Origin: Bradyrhizobium sp. NAS96.2
Lineage (GTDB): Bacteria; Pseudomonadota; Alphaproteobacteria; Rhizobiales; Xanthobacteraceae
Length of the DNA stretch: 60,459 nucleotides
NCBI RefSeq assembly: GCF_001908235.1
Contig: NZ_LGHK01000030.1
Span: 1-60,459 of the forward strand
Direction of reading: 5' to 3'
Position numbers and translations under genes: made by a program. The notes under the pieces are model-generated. The model was not told the DNA's origin and ran no database searches. It worked only from the letters and a program-made list of their open reading frames with translations. Shown here in pieces: positions 42,599-53,399 of this stretch (its first letter is position 1; the number at the start of each line of letters is the position of its first letter).

Positions 42599-43168
42599 AT
42601 GTTCATTCAGACCGAAGCCACACCGAATCCCGCCACCCTGAAATTCATCCCGGGCCGCCTGGTGCTCGACAGCGGGACCATGGAATTCTCGTCGCCCGAA
42701 TCCGCCGCACGCTCGCCGCTCGCCGAACGGCTGTTCGCCGTCACAGGCGTCACCGGCGTGTTCTACGGCGCCGACTTCATCACCGTGACCAAGGCGGACG
42801 GCGACTGGCAGCACCTCAAGCCCGCGATCCTCGGCGCCATCATGGAGCATTACATGTCCGGCGCGCCGCTGCTCGCCGACGGCACCGCTGGCAGCGACGA
42901 CATCAGCGATGAGGCAGACGAGTTCTTCGACGAGGCCGACGCCGAGACGGTCGAGCAGATCAAGGACCTGATCGAGACCCGGGTGCGTCCGGCGGTCGCC
43001 AATGACGGCGGCGACATCACCTTCCGCGGCTTCAAGGACGGCATCGTCTATCTCAACATGAAGGGCTCCTGCGCCGGCTGCCCGTCATCGACCGCAACCT
43101 TGCAACACGGCATCCAGAACCTGCTCCGGCACTTCGTGCCCGACGTGCAGGAAGTCCGGCCGATGTGA
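42599..43168 (+). CDS. NifU-family iron-sulfur carrier, NfuA-like
   Basis: A 189-residue protein with an N-terminal Nfu-N-like domain (FIQTEATPNPATLKFIPGRLV) and a C-terminal NifU domain with the cluster-binding CAGCPSS (CxxC). It binds and delivers [4Fe-4S] clusters to targets. ATG 42599; a small hairpin CGCCGG-N7-CCGGCG is in the leader (42564-42582). Followed after 88 bases by tsaB, with an intervening repeat. Confidence 0.92.
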   Translation: MFIQTEATPNPATLKFIPGRLVLDSGTMEFSSPESAARSPLAERLFAVTGVTGVFYGADFITVTKADGDWQHLKPAILGAIMEHYMSGAPLLADGTAGSDDISDEADEFFDEADAETVEQIKDLIETRVRPAVANDGGDITFRGFKDGIVYLNMKGSCAGCPSSTATLQHGIQNLLRHFVPDVQEVRPM

Positions 43169-43174
43169 TGGAGA

Positions 43175-43251
43175 GGCGAATATTGAGTGGCGAATGGCGA
43201 ATAGCGATCCGCGCTGAGACCCTATTCGCCATTCCCTACTCGCTATTCGCC
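43175..43251. repeat. Imperfect palindrome before tsaB
   Basis: 30-base arms (43175-43204 and 43222-43251) are complementary at 26 of 30 positions, centred on a short loop; the motif GGCGAAT recurs. It ends 5 bases before the tsaB start. A dispersed repeat; it may sequester or pause translation of tsaB, but this is speculation. Confidence 0.75.
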
Positions 43252-43256
43252 CTCCC

Positions 43257-43952
43257 ATGATGATTCTCGCCATCGATACCGCGCTCGACGCCTGCTCCGC
43301 GGCGGTGCTCGACACCACCTCCGGCAATACCATCGCGATCGAATCGCAAGCGATGCAGCGCGGCCATGCCGAGGCGCTGATGCCGCTGATCGCGCGGGTG
43401 ATGAAAGAGAGCGGCATCGGATTTGCCGGGCTTGACCGCATCGCCGTCACCACCGGCCCCGGCAGTTTCACCGGCCTGCGCGTCGGCCTCTCGGCGGCGC
43501 GCGGCATTGCGCTGGCCGCGTCCAAGCCGGTCGTCGGGCTGTCGACGCTCGCCGCTTACGCTGCGCCCGTGGTTGCCGAGAATGGCGAGAATCCGATCCT
43601 GTCGGCGATCGATGCGCGTCACGATCATGTCTATTTCCAGTTGGTGGGCGGCGACGGAAGCTTGATGCTCAAGCCGAAAGTTGCGCCGATCGCGGAAGCG
43701 CTCGAAGCCGCCCAATACGGTGCGCTGCATCTGGTCGGCAACGCCGCAAATATCCTCGCCGAGCGCTGGCCCGCCGACGCAACGCCGCCGGTGAAGATCG
43801 ACCGGCAACCGGCGCCCGACATCACCTGGGTCGCCTGGGTCGGCGCCGCCGTGGATCCCGAAACGGCGCCGCCGCGTCCGTTCTATCTGCGCGCCCCCGA
43901 TGCGAAGCCGCCAAAGGATCGCCTCGTCATCAGCGCGCCGCCATCGACATGA
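43257..43952 (+). CDS. tsaB: tRNA threonylcarbamoyladenosine biosynthesis protein TsaB
   Basis: A 231-residue protein of the ASKHA fold (Kae1-like family), MILAIDTALDACSAAVLD at the start with TGPGSFTGLRVGLSAARGIALA near residue 65-85. TsaB acts with TsaD and TsaE to make t6A in tRNAs. It overlaps rimI by four bases (ATGA), a translational-coupling junction. Part of the conserved tsaB-rimI-fur cluster. Confidence 0.94.
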   Translation: MMILAIDTALDACSAAVLDTTSGNTIAIESQAMQRGHAEALMPLIARVMKESGIGFAGLDRIAVTTGPGSFTGLRVGLSAARGIALAASKPVVGLSTLAAYAAPVVAENGENPILSAIDARHDHVYFQLVGGDGSLMLKPKVAPIAEALEAAQYGALHLVGNAANILAERWPADATPPVKIDRQPAPDITWVAWVGAAVDPETAPPRPFYLRAPDAKPPKDRLVISAPPST

Positions 43953-44434
43953 GCGGCTGGCTGTCGCGATGGTGGGGCGGCGGCACGCCCGCGGTCGAGC
44001 CCGCATCTCTGCGTGATGCGGCGCGGCTCGCCCAATTGCACGGCGCGTCGTTTCATCGCGGCTGGGGCGAGGGCGAATTCGAGGCAATGCTGACCGAGCG
44101 CAACACGCTGGTGCATCGGCTGCGGCAGGGCCGCAAGGTGATCGGCTTTGCCGTCTCGCGGATGGCCGCGGACGAAGCGGAAATCCTGTCGATTGCGATC
44201 GATTCCAATCAGCGCGGGCGCGGCCTGTCGCGCGACCTGCTGTTGACCCATCTCGGCCATCTTGCCGGCCGCGGCATCCGCACCATCTTCCTCGAGGTCG
44301 AAGAGAACAATGCGCCGGCGCGACGGCTCTATGAAAGGGCCGGATTCGGCGTGATCGGCCGCCGCGAACGCTATTACAAGCAGCCCGGTGGGGAACATTT
44401 GAACGCGCTTCTGATGCGGCGCGACTTGTCGTAA
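43949..44434 (+). CDS. rimI: Ribosomal-protein S18-alanine N-acetyltransferase (RimI-like)
   Basis: A 161-residue GNAT acetyltransferase. The acetyl-CoA-binding motif is SNQRGRGLSRDLL (QxxGxG) with FLEVEENNAPARRLYERAGFGVIGRRERYY as the C-terminal half, typical of RimI. It acetylates ribosomal protein S18. It overlaps tsaB by four bases, and fur begins about 70 bases later. Confidence 0.9.
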   Translation: MSGWLSRWWGGGTPAVEPASLRDAARLAQLHGASFHRGWGEGEFEAMLTERNTLVHRLRQGRKVIGFAVSRMAADEAEILSIAIDSNQRGRGLSRDLLLTHLGHLAGRGIRTIFLEVEENNAPARRLYERAGFGVIGRRERYYKQPGGEHLNALLMRRDLS

Positions 44435-44502
44435 CATCGGCGCGATGGCAGAACAGCGCCCTGCTCTGCCACCCAAGGTTTGAAGAATACGGCCTGAAAC
44501 CC

Positions 44503-44955
44503 ATGACCACGGTGAAAATCCCGCCGGCGCAGAAAAATACCGGCATCGAGGCGCGCTGCGCCGCGACCGGCATGCGCATGACCGAACAGCGCCGCGTGAT
44601 CGCGCGGGTGCTGGCGGAGGCGATGGACCATCCCGACGTCGAGGAGCTCTACCGCCGCTGTGTGGCGGTCGACGACAAGATCTCGATCTCGACGGTCTAT
44701 CGCACCGTCAAGCTGTTCGAGGATGCAGGGATCATCGAGCGTCACGACTTCCGTGAGGGCCGTGCGCGCTACGAGCAGATGCCCGAGAGCCATCACGACC
44801 ACCTGATCAATCTGCGCGACGGCAAGGTGATCGAGTTCACCTCCGAGGAAATCGAGAAGCTGCAGGCCGAGATCGCGCGCAAGCTCGGCTACAAGCTGGT
44901 CGATCACCGTCTCGAGCTCTATTGCGTCCCGCTCGACGACGACAGCAAGTCGTAG
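44503..44955 (+). CDS. fur: Fur-family regulator (Fur/Mur type)
   Basis: A 150-residue regulator: a winged HTH (about residues 25-85, TEQRRVIARVLAEAMDHPDVEELYRRC and ISISTVYRTVKLFEDAGIIERH) and a C-terminal dimerisation domain with HHDHLINLRDGKVIEF, which holds the metal ligands. No paired zinc-site cysteines are visible, as in alphaproteobacterial Fur/Mur, which sense manganese or iron. Directly after rimI, before the HAD gene. Its own targets in this window are not clear: no Fur/MUR box was recognised upstream of bfr. Confidence 0.92.
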   Translation: MTTVKIPPAQKNTGIEARCAATGMRMTEQRRVIARVLAEAMDHPDVEELYRRCVAVDDKISISTVYRTVKLFEDAGIIERHDFREGRARYEQMPESHHDHLINLRDGKVIEFTSEEIEKLQAEIARKLGYKLVDHRLELYCVPLDDDSKS

Positions 44956-44979
44956 GCGCGCGTCACGCATCGCCAGATC

Positions 44980-45678
44980 ATGAGCTTCGATCTCGTCATC
45001 TTCGATTGCGACGGCGTGCTGGTCGACAGCGAGGTGATCTCCTGTCGCGCGCATGCGGACACGCTGACGCGGCACGGCTTTCCGATCACGCCGGACGGGG
45101 TGCTGAAGCGTTTCCTCGGCGTTTCCGACCGCGAGGCGCGGCGGATCGTGGAAAGCGAGATCGGCCGCGCGTTGCCCGAGAGCTTCGAGGCCGAGGTCAA
45201 GCACGCGACGCTGAGCTTCTACGCCAACGATCTCAGCGCGATCGCGCATGTCGGTGACGCCATCGCCGCGCTCACCTTGCCGAAATGCGTGGCGTCCAGC
45301 GGAACGCCGGAAAAGATCCATCACGGCCTGACCTGCGCCGGGCTCTACGACCAGCTCGCGCCGCATATCTTCTCCGCTGCGCAGGTCAAGCGCGGCAAGC
45401 CGGCGCCGGATCTGTTTCTGTTCGCGGCCACCCAGATGGCTGCACGGCCGGAACGCTGCGTCGTGATCGAGGACAGTGTGGCTGGCGTCACCGGCGGGTG
45501 CGCCGCCGGAATGACCGTGCTCGGCTTTTACGGCGGCAGCCATTGCACAGCGGAACACGAGGCCATGTTGCGCGAGGCCGGCGCGGCCATAACCTTCGCC
45601 GATATGCGCCAATTGCCCGATTTGATCGCCCGGGCCGGCCAAAAACACGGCTCGATCGCTGGATTTTCCCCGGTTTAG
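44980..45678 (+). CDS. HAD-superfamily hydrolase
   Basis: A 232-residue haloacid-dehalogenase-type phosphatase: [12 protein letters not shown] (motif I, two Asp), [13 protein letters not shown] (motif II, Thr/Ser), [14 protein letters not shown] (motif III, Lys) and VIEDSVAGV (motif IV, acid pair). Subfamily resembles phosphoglycolate/sugar phosphate phosphatases. Starts 25 bases after fur stop and ends 58 bases before miaB. Substrate unknown. Confidence 0.9.
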   Translation: MSFDLVIFDCDGVLVDSEVISCRAHADTLTRHGFPITPDGVLKRFLGVSDREARRIVESEIGRALPESFEAEVKHATLSFYANDLSAIAHVGDAIAALTLPKCVASSGTPEKIHHGLTCAGLYDQLAPHIFSAAQVKRGKPAPDLFLFAATQMAARPERCVVIEDSVAGVTGGCAAGMTVLGFYGGSHCTAEHEAMLREAGAAITFADMRQLPDLIARAGQKHGSIAGFSPV

Positions 45679-45736
45679 GCTATATTTCAGCCCCGGCGCC
45701 CGGATGGCGCCGTTTCCTTTCCGCAATCAGGGTTCC

Positions 45737-47125
<1,389 letters not shown>

Positions 47126-47130
47126 AATCC

Positions 47131-48201
47131 TTGCCAAAAAGCGCATCGGATTCGTCTTCGCTCGCTCCCAGCCGCAAACCTGACCGCGACATGCAAATGC
47201 CACCTGAGACCCGGGCCCCTGAGACACAGGTCGTCATCGATTTCGACGACAACCGCGCCGCATCCGCGCTGGTCGGCCCCTACGGACAGAATCTGGCGTT
47301 GATCGAGCGGCGGCTCGGCGTCGTGGTCGATTCCCGCGGCAACCACGTCACCATCGCGGGCTCCCGCGACGGCTGCGACGCGGCCCGGCGCGTGCTGGAG
47401 ACGCTTTACGCGCAGGCCGTCGCAGGCCACGACCTCGATCAGGGCGAAGTCGAGGGCGCGATCCGCGCCGTGATCGCGCAGGGCTCGCTGTTCGAATTCG
47501 ACAACAAGACCGCCAAGCCGACCTTCGAGACGATCAATCTGCGCAAGCGTCCGGTGCGCGCCCGCACCGCTGCGCAGGATTCTTACATCCGCGCGCTGAA
47601 GCGGCATGAGCTGGTGTTCGGCATCGGCCCGGCCGGCACCGGCAAGACCTGGCTCGCGGTTGCCCACGCGGCGCAGCTGTTCGAGCGCAAGGAGGTCGAT
47701 CGCATCATCCTGACGCGGCCCGCGGTCGAGGCCGGCGAACGGCTCGGCTTCCTGCCCGGCGACCTCAAGGAGAAGGTCGATCCGTATCTGCGCCCGATCT
47801 ATGATGCGCTGTACGATCTGATGGATGCCCGCGTCGTCGAGCGCGCGCTGCAGGGCAACGAGATCGAGATCGCGCCGCTCGCCTTCATGCGCGGCCGCAC
47901 CCTGACCAATGCCGCCATCATCCTCGACGAGGCGCAGAACACCACGACGATGCAGATGAAGATGTTCCTGACGCGTCTCGGCGAGAACAGCCGGATGATC
48001 GTCACCGGCGACCCGTCGCAGGTCGACCTGCCGCATGGCCAGGCTTCGGGGCTCACGGAAGCCGTGAAGCTGCTCGATGGTGTCGAAGGCATCGCGCAGG
48101 TGCATTTCAAGGCCGAGGACGTCATCCGCCATGAATTGGTGGCGCGCATCGTGGCCGCCTATGAGGGATTGCCGCAAAAGCCGGCAAACGCCAGATCTTG
48201 A
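47131..48201 (+). CDS. PhoH family protein (PhoL type)
   Basis: A 356-residue ATPase. The Walker A is GPAGTGKTW (about residues 168-176), Walker B is AIILDEAQN, followed by VTGDPSQVDLP. The N-terminal KH-like domain (DFDDNRAASALVGPYGQNLALIERRLGV) is typical of the PhoH-like proteins encoded beside ybeY, which act with it in RNA processing. The start is TTG at 47131 (GGAG ten bases upstream); ATG 47191 is an alternative, twenty residues shorter. Overlaps ybeY's frame start by four bases. Confidence 0.92.
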   Translation: MPKSASDSSSLAPSRKPDRDMQMPPETRAPETQVVIDFDDNRAASALVGPYGQNLALIERRLGVVVDSRGNHVTIAGSRDGCDAARRVLETLYAQAVAGHDLDQGEVEGAIRAVIAQGSLFEFDNKTAKPTFETINLRKRPVRARTAAQDSYIRALKRHELVFGIGPAGTGKTWLAVAHAAQLFERKEVDRIILTRPAVEAGERLGFLPGDLKEKVDPYLRPIYDALYDLMDARVVERALQGNEIEIAPLAFMRGRTLTNAAIILDEAQNTTTMQMKMFLTRLGENSRMIVTGDPSQVDLPHGQASGLTEAVKLLDGVEGIAQVHFKAEDVIRHELVARIVAAYEGLPQKPANARS

Positions 48202-48767
48202 GACCAATAGCTTCGGCCGCGAGCCCGCGCGATGCGGGTTCCGGCCATAACGCAGATTTTGAAACGAACGTGTCCGCTTTTCCTGCAACCGAGGTTCTCG
48301 TCACCGCCGAATGCTGGCAGGCCGAGCCCGACGCCGACGCGGTGATCCATCGCGCCATCGAGGCTGCCGCCGCAATCGCCGATGCCGATGTCGCCGATGC
48401 CGAGCTTGCGGTGATGCTGACCGACGATTCCGGGATCCGCACCCTCAACGCCAATTGGCGCAGCATGGACAAGCCCACCAACGTGCTGTCGTTTCCGGCG
48501 CTACAGCCGGAAGGCGGCGGCGGGCCTGACGATGCCCCGCGCATGCTCGGCGACATCGCGATCGCCTATGAGACGACGCGGCGGGAAGCCGATGAGGAAC
48601 AGAAACCGTTCGACCATCATTTGAGCCACCTCGCGGTGCATGGCTTCCTGCATCTGATCGGTTACGACCACGAGAACGACGACGATGCCGAGGACATGGA
48701 GTCGCTCGAGCGCGAGATCCTGTCCTCCCTCGGCATTCCCGACCCCTATGCGGATCGGATCGCCTGA
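48198..48767 (+). CDS. ybeY: Endoribonuclease YbeY
   Basis: A 189-residue metalloprotein of the UPF0054 family, with the HxxxHxxxxxH motif in HLAVHGFLHLIGYDH. It matures 16S rRNA and acts with PhoH-type proteins. Start uncertain: a TTG at 48198 overlaps the phoH stop (tga), and a GTG at 48270 gives a shorter N-terminus of similar quality; neither has an ideal ribosome site. The core domain begins near residue 30. The corC gene begins immediately after. Confidence 0.92.
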   Translation: MRPIASAASPRDAGSGHNADFETNVSAFPATEVLVTAECWQAEPDADAVIHRAIEAAAAIADADVADAELAVMLTDDSGIRTLNANWRSMDKPTNVLSFPALQPEGGGGPDDAPRMLGDIAIAYETTRREADEEQKPFDHHLSHLAVHGFLHLIGYDHENDDDAEDMESLEREILSSLGIPDPYADRIA

Positions 48768-48768
48768 C

Positions 48769-49881
48769 ATGCCGGATTCCGAACCGACCCACGACAATCC
48801 GCGCAACGTGAGCAACCTGCCCGCGGTCGTGCACGACGGCGAGGTGCAGCGCCCGGCCGCCGAGGGCTGGCTGGTGCGCGCCATCCGCACGCTGTTCGGC
48901 TGGAAGGCCGGCTCGGTGCGCGACGACCTTCAGGTGGTGCTCGACGCCTCGACGCCCGACGATGTCGGCTTCTCGGCGATCGAGCGCACCATGCTGCGCA
49001 ATATCCTGTCGCTGAACGAGCGGCGGATCGCCGACGTCATGGTGCACCGCGCCGACATCGTCGCGGTCAAGCGCGACATCCCGCTCGGCGAGCTGATGAG
49101 CCTGTTCGAGAGCGCCGCGCATTCGCGGCTCGTCGTCTACAACGAGACCCTCGACGATCCCGAAGGCATGGTGCACATCCGCGACCTGCTCGCCTTCATG
49201 ACCGCGAAGGCGCGCGTCACCGATGCGACCAAGACCAAGCGCAAGAAGCCGTTCCCGGCCGGGCTCGATCTGCGCAGCGTCGATCTCGCGCTGCCGCTGG
49301 CCGAAGCCCATATCATCCGCAAACTGCTCTATATCCCACCGTCGATGCGCGCGATCGACCTCTTGGCGCAGATGCAGGCCTCGCGGATCCATCTCGCGCT
49401 GGTGGTCGACGAATATGGCGGCACCGACGGGCTGGTGTCGATCGAGGATATTGTCGAGCAGATCGTCGGCGAAATCGACGACGAGCACGATTCCGACGAG
49501 CCGCCGTCCATCGTCCGCCAGCCGGACAACTCCTTTGTTGCCGACGCACGCGCCAGCCTGGACGATGTCCGTTCGGTGATCGGCGAGGACTTCGTGACCG
49601 GCGAGGCCGGCGAGGAGGTCGAGACGCTCGGCGGCTATCTCGTCTCGTTCGTCGGCCGCCTGCCGGTGCGCGGCGAGGTGATTTCCGGTCCCGGCAATTA
49701 CGAGGTCGAGGTGCTCGACGCCGATCCCCGGCGGGTCAAGCGCGTGCGGGTCACAACGCGCAAGGAACGGCCGGCGCCGCGCAAGGAACGCGAACGGCGC
49801 CGCGAGCAGGCACCGGACTCCGGCAACCCCCAGGCGAATGACAACATGCCGCCGCCCGGCGAGGGAGCCGGTCCGCAGTGA
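48769..49881 (+). CDS. Hemolysin family (CorC/HlyC-type) CBS-domain protein
   Basis: A 370-residue soluble protein with two CBS domains (residues about 85-145 and 170-240; DIVAVKRDIPLGELMSLFESAAHSRLVVYNE and ASRIHLALVVDEYGGTDGLVSIEDIVEQIVGEI) and the CorC/HlyC transporter-associated domain at the C-terminus (FVTGEAGEEVETLGGYL). CorC binds AMP/ATP and works with Mg2+/Co2+ efflux; the linked YbeY/Lnt cluster is conserved. ATG 48769 begins right after the ybeY stop. The lnt GTG overlaps its stop by four bases. Confidence 0.92.
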   Translation: MPDSEPTHDNPRNVSNLPAVVHDGEVQRPAAEGWLVRAIRTLFGWKAGSVRDDLQVVLDASTPDDVGFSAIERTMLRNILSLNERRIADVMVHRADIVAVKRDIPLGELMSLFESAAHSRLVVYNETLDDPEGMVHIRDLLAFMTAKARVTDATKTKRKKPFPAGLDLRSVDLALPLAEAHIIRKLLYIPPSMRAIDLLAQMQASRIHLALVVDEYGGTDGLVSIEDIVEQIVGEIDDEHDSDEPPSIVRQPDNSFVADARASLDDVRSVIGEDFVTGEAGEEVETLGGYLVSFVGRLPVRGEVISGPGNYEVEVLDADPRRVKRVRVTTRKERPAPRKERERRREQAPDSGNPQANDNMPPPGEGAGPQ

Positions 49882-51491
49882 GGCTGTCAGACAAACTCCG
49901 CTCGGTCGGACTTGCGATCATTTTGACCTGGGGATGGACGCGCGCGGTCCTCGCGCTCACAGCCGGCGCACTGTCCTCGCTGGCGATGGCGCCGTTCAAC
50001 GCCTGGCCAGTGCTGTTTCTGACGTTTTCGATCGCGGTCTGGCTGATCGACGGCGCTGCTGCCGGGCGCTGGCGCGGCGTGCCCGCCGCAGCGCTGTCCG
50101 GCTTCTGGTTCGGCCTCGGCTATTTCGTGCCGGGACTGTACTGGATCGGCTACGCCTTCTTCGTCGATGCCGACACTTTCGCCTGGCTGACGCCGTTCGC
50201 GGTGCTCGGCCTGCCCGCCTATCTCGCGCTGTTCACCGCGTTCGGCTTCGGGCTGGCAAGGCTGATCTGGCCGCGCGACGCCTCGCGGGTGCTGGCGCTG
50301 GCGGTCAGCCTGACGATCTCTGAGTGGCTGCGCGGCCATCTCCTGAGCGGCTTTCCGTGGAACGCGTTCGGCTACGCGCTGACCGAGCCGCTGGCGCTCG
50401 CGCAGACCGCGTCGCTGATCGGGCTGTGGGGCATGACGTTCCTGGCCGTCGCGATCTTCGCAAGCCCGGCGGTGCTGATCGACGGCGCCTCGCGCGGCCG
50501 CAAGCCGTGGCGCGCGCCGGTGGCGGCCGTGCTGGTTCTCGCCGCGATGCTGGCGTTCGGCGCGGTCCGCCTCTCGCAGCAGCCGACCAGCATGGTCAGC
50601 GGGGTCAAGCTGCGCATCATGCAGCCCGATCTGCAGCAGGACGCCAAGTTCAACTACTCCGCCAAGGCGGCGGTGATGCAGAAATATCTCACATTGTCGG
50701 ATCGCGCGTCCGGGCCGCATTCGACCGGCGTGAGCGATGCCACCATCCTGATCTGGCCGGAATCCGCGTTTCCGTTCTTCCTGACCAAGGAAGCCGACGC
50801 GATGGCGCAGATCGCCGATCTCCTGCCGAAGGGAACCGTGCTGATCACCGGCTCGGTGCGGGCACCCGATCTGCCGCCAAACGTCCGCGTCACGCGCGCC
50901 TATAATTCGATCTACGTCATCGACCACGACGGCAGCGTGCTCGCGGTCTACGACAAGCTGCACCTTGTGCCATTCGGAGAATATCTGCCGTTCCAGGACT
51001 GGATGGAGAAGCTCGGCCTGGTGCAGCTCACCAAGGTGCAGGGCGGCTACATTGCCGGCACGATCCGCCGCACGCTCGACATTCCCAATGCGCCGCGCGC
51101 GCTGCCCTTGATCTGCTACGAGGCGATCTTTCCCGGCAATGTCGTGAGCCGCGACGATCGTCCCGGCTGGATCGTCAACGTCACCAATGACGGCTGGTTC
51201 GGAATCTCGACCGGCCCCTATCAGCATTTGCAGCAGGCCCGGCTGCGCTCGATCGAGGAAGGCCTGCCGCTGGTGCGTGCCGCGAATACGGGCATCTCGG
51301 CCGTCATCGACCCGCTCGGGCGAATCGTTGCGCAACTTGGGCTCGGCACCGAAGGCGTGCTCGATGCCGGACTGCCGGCGGCGATCGCGCCGACGATCTA
51401 TGCGCGCGCCGGGAACATCCCCGCCGCCGTGATTGTGTTGGTTGCCCTCGCAATCGTATTGCGGAGACGTTTTGTCAGGCGAAAAGCCTGA
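49878..51491 (+). CDS. lnt: Apolipoprotein N-acyltransferase
   Basis: A 537-residue membrane enzyme with an N-terminal six-to-eight helix region and a C-terminal nitrilase-like domain. The catalytic triad is visible as Glu in WPESAFPF, Lys in YDKLHLVPFGE, and Cys in ICYEAIFP. It N-acylates lipoproteins in the inner membrane, using phospholipids. The GTG start at 49878 overlaps the corC stop by four bases (GTGA), implying coupling. Followed by a PraR-like HTH gene about 260 bases downstream. Confidence 0.96.
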   Translation: MRLSDKLRSVGLAIILTWGWTRAVLALTAGALSSLAMAPFNAWPVLFLTFSIAVWLIDGAAAGRWRGVPAAALSGFWFGLGYFVPGLYWIGYAFFVDADTFAWLTPFAVLGLPAYLALFTAFGFGLARLIWPRDASRVLALAVSLTISEWLRGHLLSGFPWNAFGYALTEPLALAQTASLIGLWGMTFLAVAIFASPAVLIDGASRGRKPWRAPVAAVLVLAAMLAFGAVRLSQQPTSMVSGVKLRIMQPDLQQDAKFNYSAKAAVMQKYLTLSDRASGPHSTGVSDATILIWPESAFPFFLTKEADAMAQIADLLPKGTVLITGSVRAPDLPPNVRVTRAYNSIYVIDHDGSVLAVYDKLHLVPFGEYLPFQDWMEKLGLVQLTKVQGGYIAGTIRRTLDIPNAPRALPLICYEAIFPGNVVSRDDRPGWIVNVTNDGWFGISTGPYQHLQQARLRSIEEGLPLVRAANTGISAVIDPLGRIVAQLGLGTEGVLDAGLPAAIAPTIYARAGNIPAAVIVLVALAIVLRRRFVRRKA

Positions 51492-51751
51492 TCCTGCATA
51501 TCGCCGGTTGTCGCGAACCCGAAAAAACGTCGAAATTTACCTCAGCGCGATTCCACCAGTTGACAGATCGACCGTGCACTTCGCATTGTACGGGTCCACG
51601 CGAAATCACAAGCCAAGTCAGCCCCTTTGCGCAAATTGTCCGCATTTCGTCCCGATCCTCCTTGCAGGATTTGACGGCACCGGCGCCTGAGGCATACTCC
51701 ACGTCCAACTTGCCTCACCCCCGGGCGCGCAATCCCTTAGGAGAGTTGGAG

Positions 51752-52168
51752 ATGTCCACCAAAGCGCCCAATCCTGTTGACAAATATGTCGGCAGCCGCG
51801 TCCGTATGCGACGCATCATGCTCGGCATGAGCCAGGAAAAACTGGGCGAGGCGCTAGGCCTGACGTTCCAGCAGGTGCAGAAATACGAGAAGGGCACCAA
51901 CCGTGTCGGCGCGAGCCGGCTGCAGCAGATCTCCGAGATTCTGCAGGTGCCGGTCTCTTTCCTATTCGACGGCGGCCCGAGCGGCGTCAAGACCGCTGAC
52001 GGCTTCAGCGAGGGCTCCTCGCCGGCCTATGTGTCCGACTTTCTGGCAACCGCCGAAGGCCTGGCCCTGACCCGTGCGTTCACGCGAATCGCTGACGCCA
52101 AGCTCCGCCGCAGCATCGTCGAACTGGTCGAGCAGATCGCGGCGCGCGAGGCGGCCGAACAGGTCTGA
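51752..52168 (+). CDS. XRE-type helix-turn-helix regulator (PraR-like)
   Basis: A 138-residue protein with a Cro/C1-type HTH at about residues 10-65 (RMRRIMLGMSQEKLGEALGLTFQQVQKYEKG) and a short C-terminal helical tail. The place between lnt and trmB is where alphaproteobacteria carry PraR, which affects biofilm and quorum sensing. ATG 51752 follows AGGAGAG. A 260-base leader separates it from lnt, so it is likely transcribed independently. Name from context only. Confidence 0.85.
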   Translation: MSTKAPNPVDKYVGSRVRMRRIMLGMSQEKLGEALGLTFQQVQKYEKGTNRVGASRLQQISEILQVPVSFLFDGGPSGVKTADGFSEGSSPAYVSDFLATAEGLALTRAFTRIADAKLRRSIVELVEQIAAREAAEQV

Positions 52169-52241
52169 TCCAGCCTTATCCGTTTGAGAGCTCGTCAAAT
52201 CTGGAATATGTCATTCCGGCGTACGTTAAGGCGTGCGCTGA

Positions 52242-53399
52242 ATGACAACGCAATTCCTGAGCGACGACAACAGCATGTCCAGCAACCCGTTCGAAACCGC
52301 TGATATCCTCGACGGCATTCGCCGCTGGGTCGAGATCGAATCTCCGACCGAGCGGCCGGACCAGGTCAACAAACTGGCTGATCTCGTCGCGTCTGAATAT
52401 CGCGACCTGCCGGCAACCGTCGACCGCGTTGCGGGACGCGACGGCTGCGGCGATCACCTGGTCACGCGCTCGTCCTGGGGACAGGACGCCCCGGGCATCC
52501 TGGTGCTGAGCCATCTCGACACAGTTCATCCGATGGGATTCATCGAACGGCTACCATTCAAGATCGAAGGCGACAGCGCGTTCGGCCCGGGCGTCTACGA
52601 CATGAAGGGCGGCGCCTATCTCGCCTATCATGCGCTCCGGCAGATTTGCGCCGATGACGCGCGCCCGCCGCTCGGCATCACCCAGCTCTACGTATCGGAC
52701 GAGGAAATCGGCAGCCCGACCTCGCGCGCGCTGATCGAGGCCGAGGGACGCAAGGCCAAATACGTGCTGGTGACCGAGCCGGCGCGCGATGGGGGCAAGA
52801 TCGTTACCGGGCGCAAGGGCGTCGCGCGCTTCGATGTGCACATCAAGGGCGCGCCCGCGCATGCCGGCACGCGCCCCGAGGATGGCCGTAGCGCGATCCG
52901 GGAACTCGGCAATGTGATCCAGACGCTGGAGGCGATGAACGATCTCAAGCGCGGCGTCACCGTCAATGTCGGCGTGGTCCGCGGCGGCACCAAGCCGAAC
53001 GTGATCGCTGAAGAGGCCTATGCGGAAGTCGACATGCGCGTGCCGTCCATGGCGGACGCCGACGAGTTGGTGCCGAAGATCCTCGGCATCACCTCGCGCA
53101 CCGAGGGCGTCAGCGTGAAGGTGACCGGGGAATTGAACCGCCCGCCCTATGAGAAGAGCAATGCCGGCGCCGCGCTCTACGAGCACGCCCGGGAGCTTGC
53201 CACCGAACTCGGCTTCGAGCTGCTCGATGTCTTCACCGGCGGCGGCTCCGACGGCAATTTCACCGCGCCGCATACTGCAACGCTCGACGGCCTCGGCGTC
53301 GACGGCAAGGGCGCGCATACCCATTACGAGCAGCTCTACATCTCCTCGATCGAGCCGCGCGCGCGCCTGCTCTACCGGCTCTATCAGACGCTGCGATGA
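52242..53399 (+). CDS. M20-family metallopeptidase (carboxypeptidase G2-like)
   Basis: A 385-residue di-zinc peptidase: ILVLSHLDTVHPMG (zinc-binding His), YDMKGG (bridging Asp), SDEEIGSPTS (catalytic Glu pair) and a C-terminal HTHYEQLYI. The middle dimerisation domain follows VTGRKGVARFDVHIKGAPAHAG. Glutamate carboxypeptidases of this group release C-terminal glutamate, for example from folates; that substrate is a guess. Start 52242 or 52275. Its gene overlaps trmB by four bases. In most relatives metK lies between the HTH gene and trmB; here this peptidase does. Confidence 0.88.
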   Translation: MTTQFLSDDNSMSSNPFETADILDGIRRWVEIESPTERPDQVNKLADLVASEYRDLPATVDRVAGRDGCGDHLVTRSSWGQDAPGILVLSHLDTVHPMGFIERLPFKIEGDSAFGPGVYDMKGGAYLAYHALRQICADDARPPLGITQLYVSDEEIGSPTSRALIEAEGRKAKYVLVTEPARDGGKIVTGRKGVARFDVHIKGAPAHAGTRPEDGRSAIRELGNVIQTLEAMNDLKRGVTVNVGVVRGGTKPNVIAEEAYAEVDMRVPSMADADELVPKILGITSRTEGVSVKVTGELNRPPYEKSNAGAALYEHARELATELGFELLDVFTGGGSDGNFTAPHTATLDGLGVDGKGAHTHYEQLYISSIEPRARLLYRLYQTLR

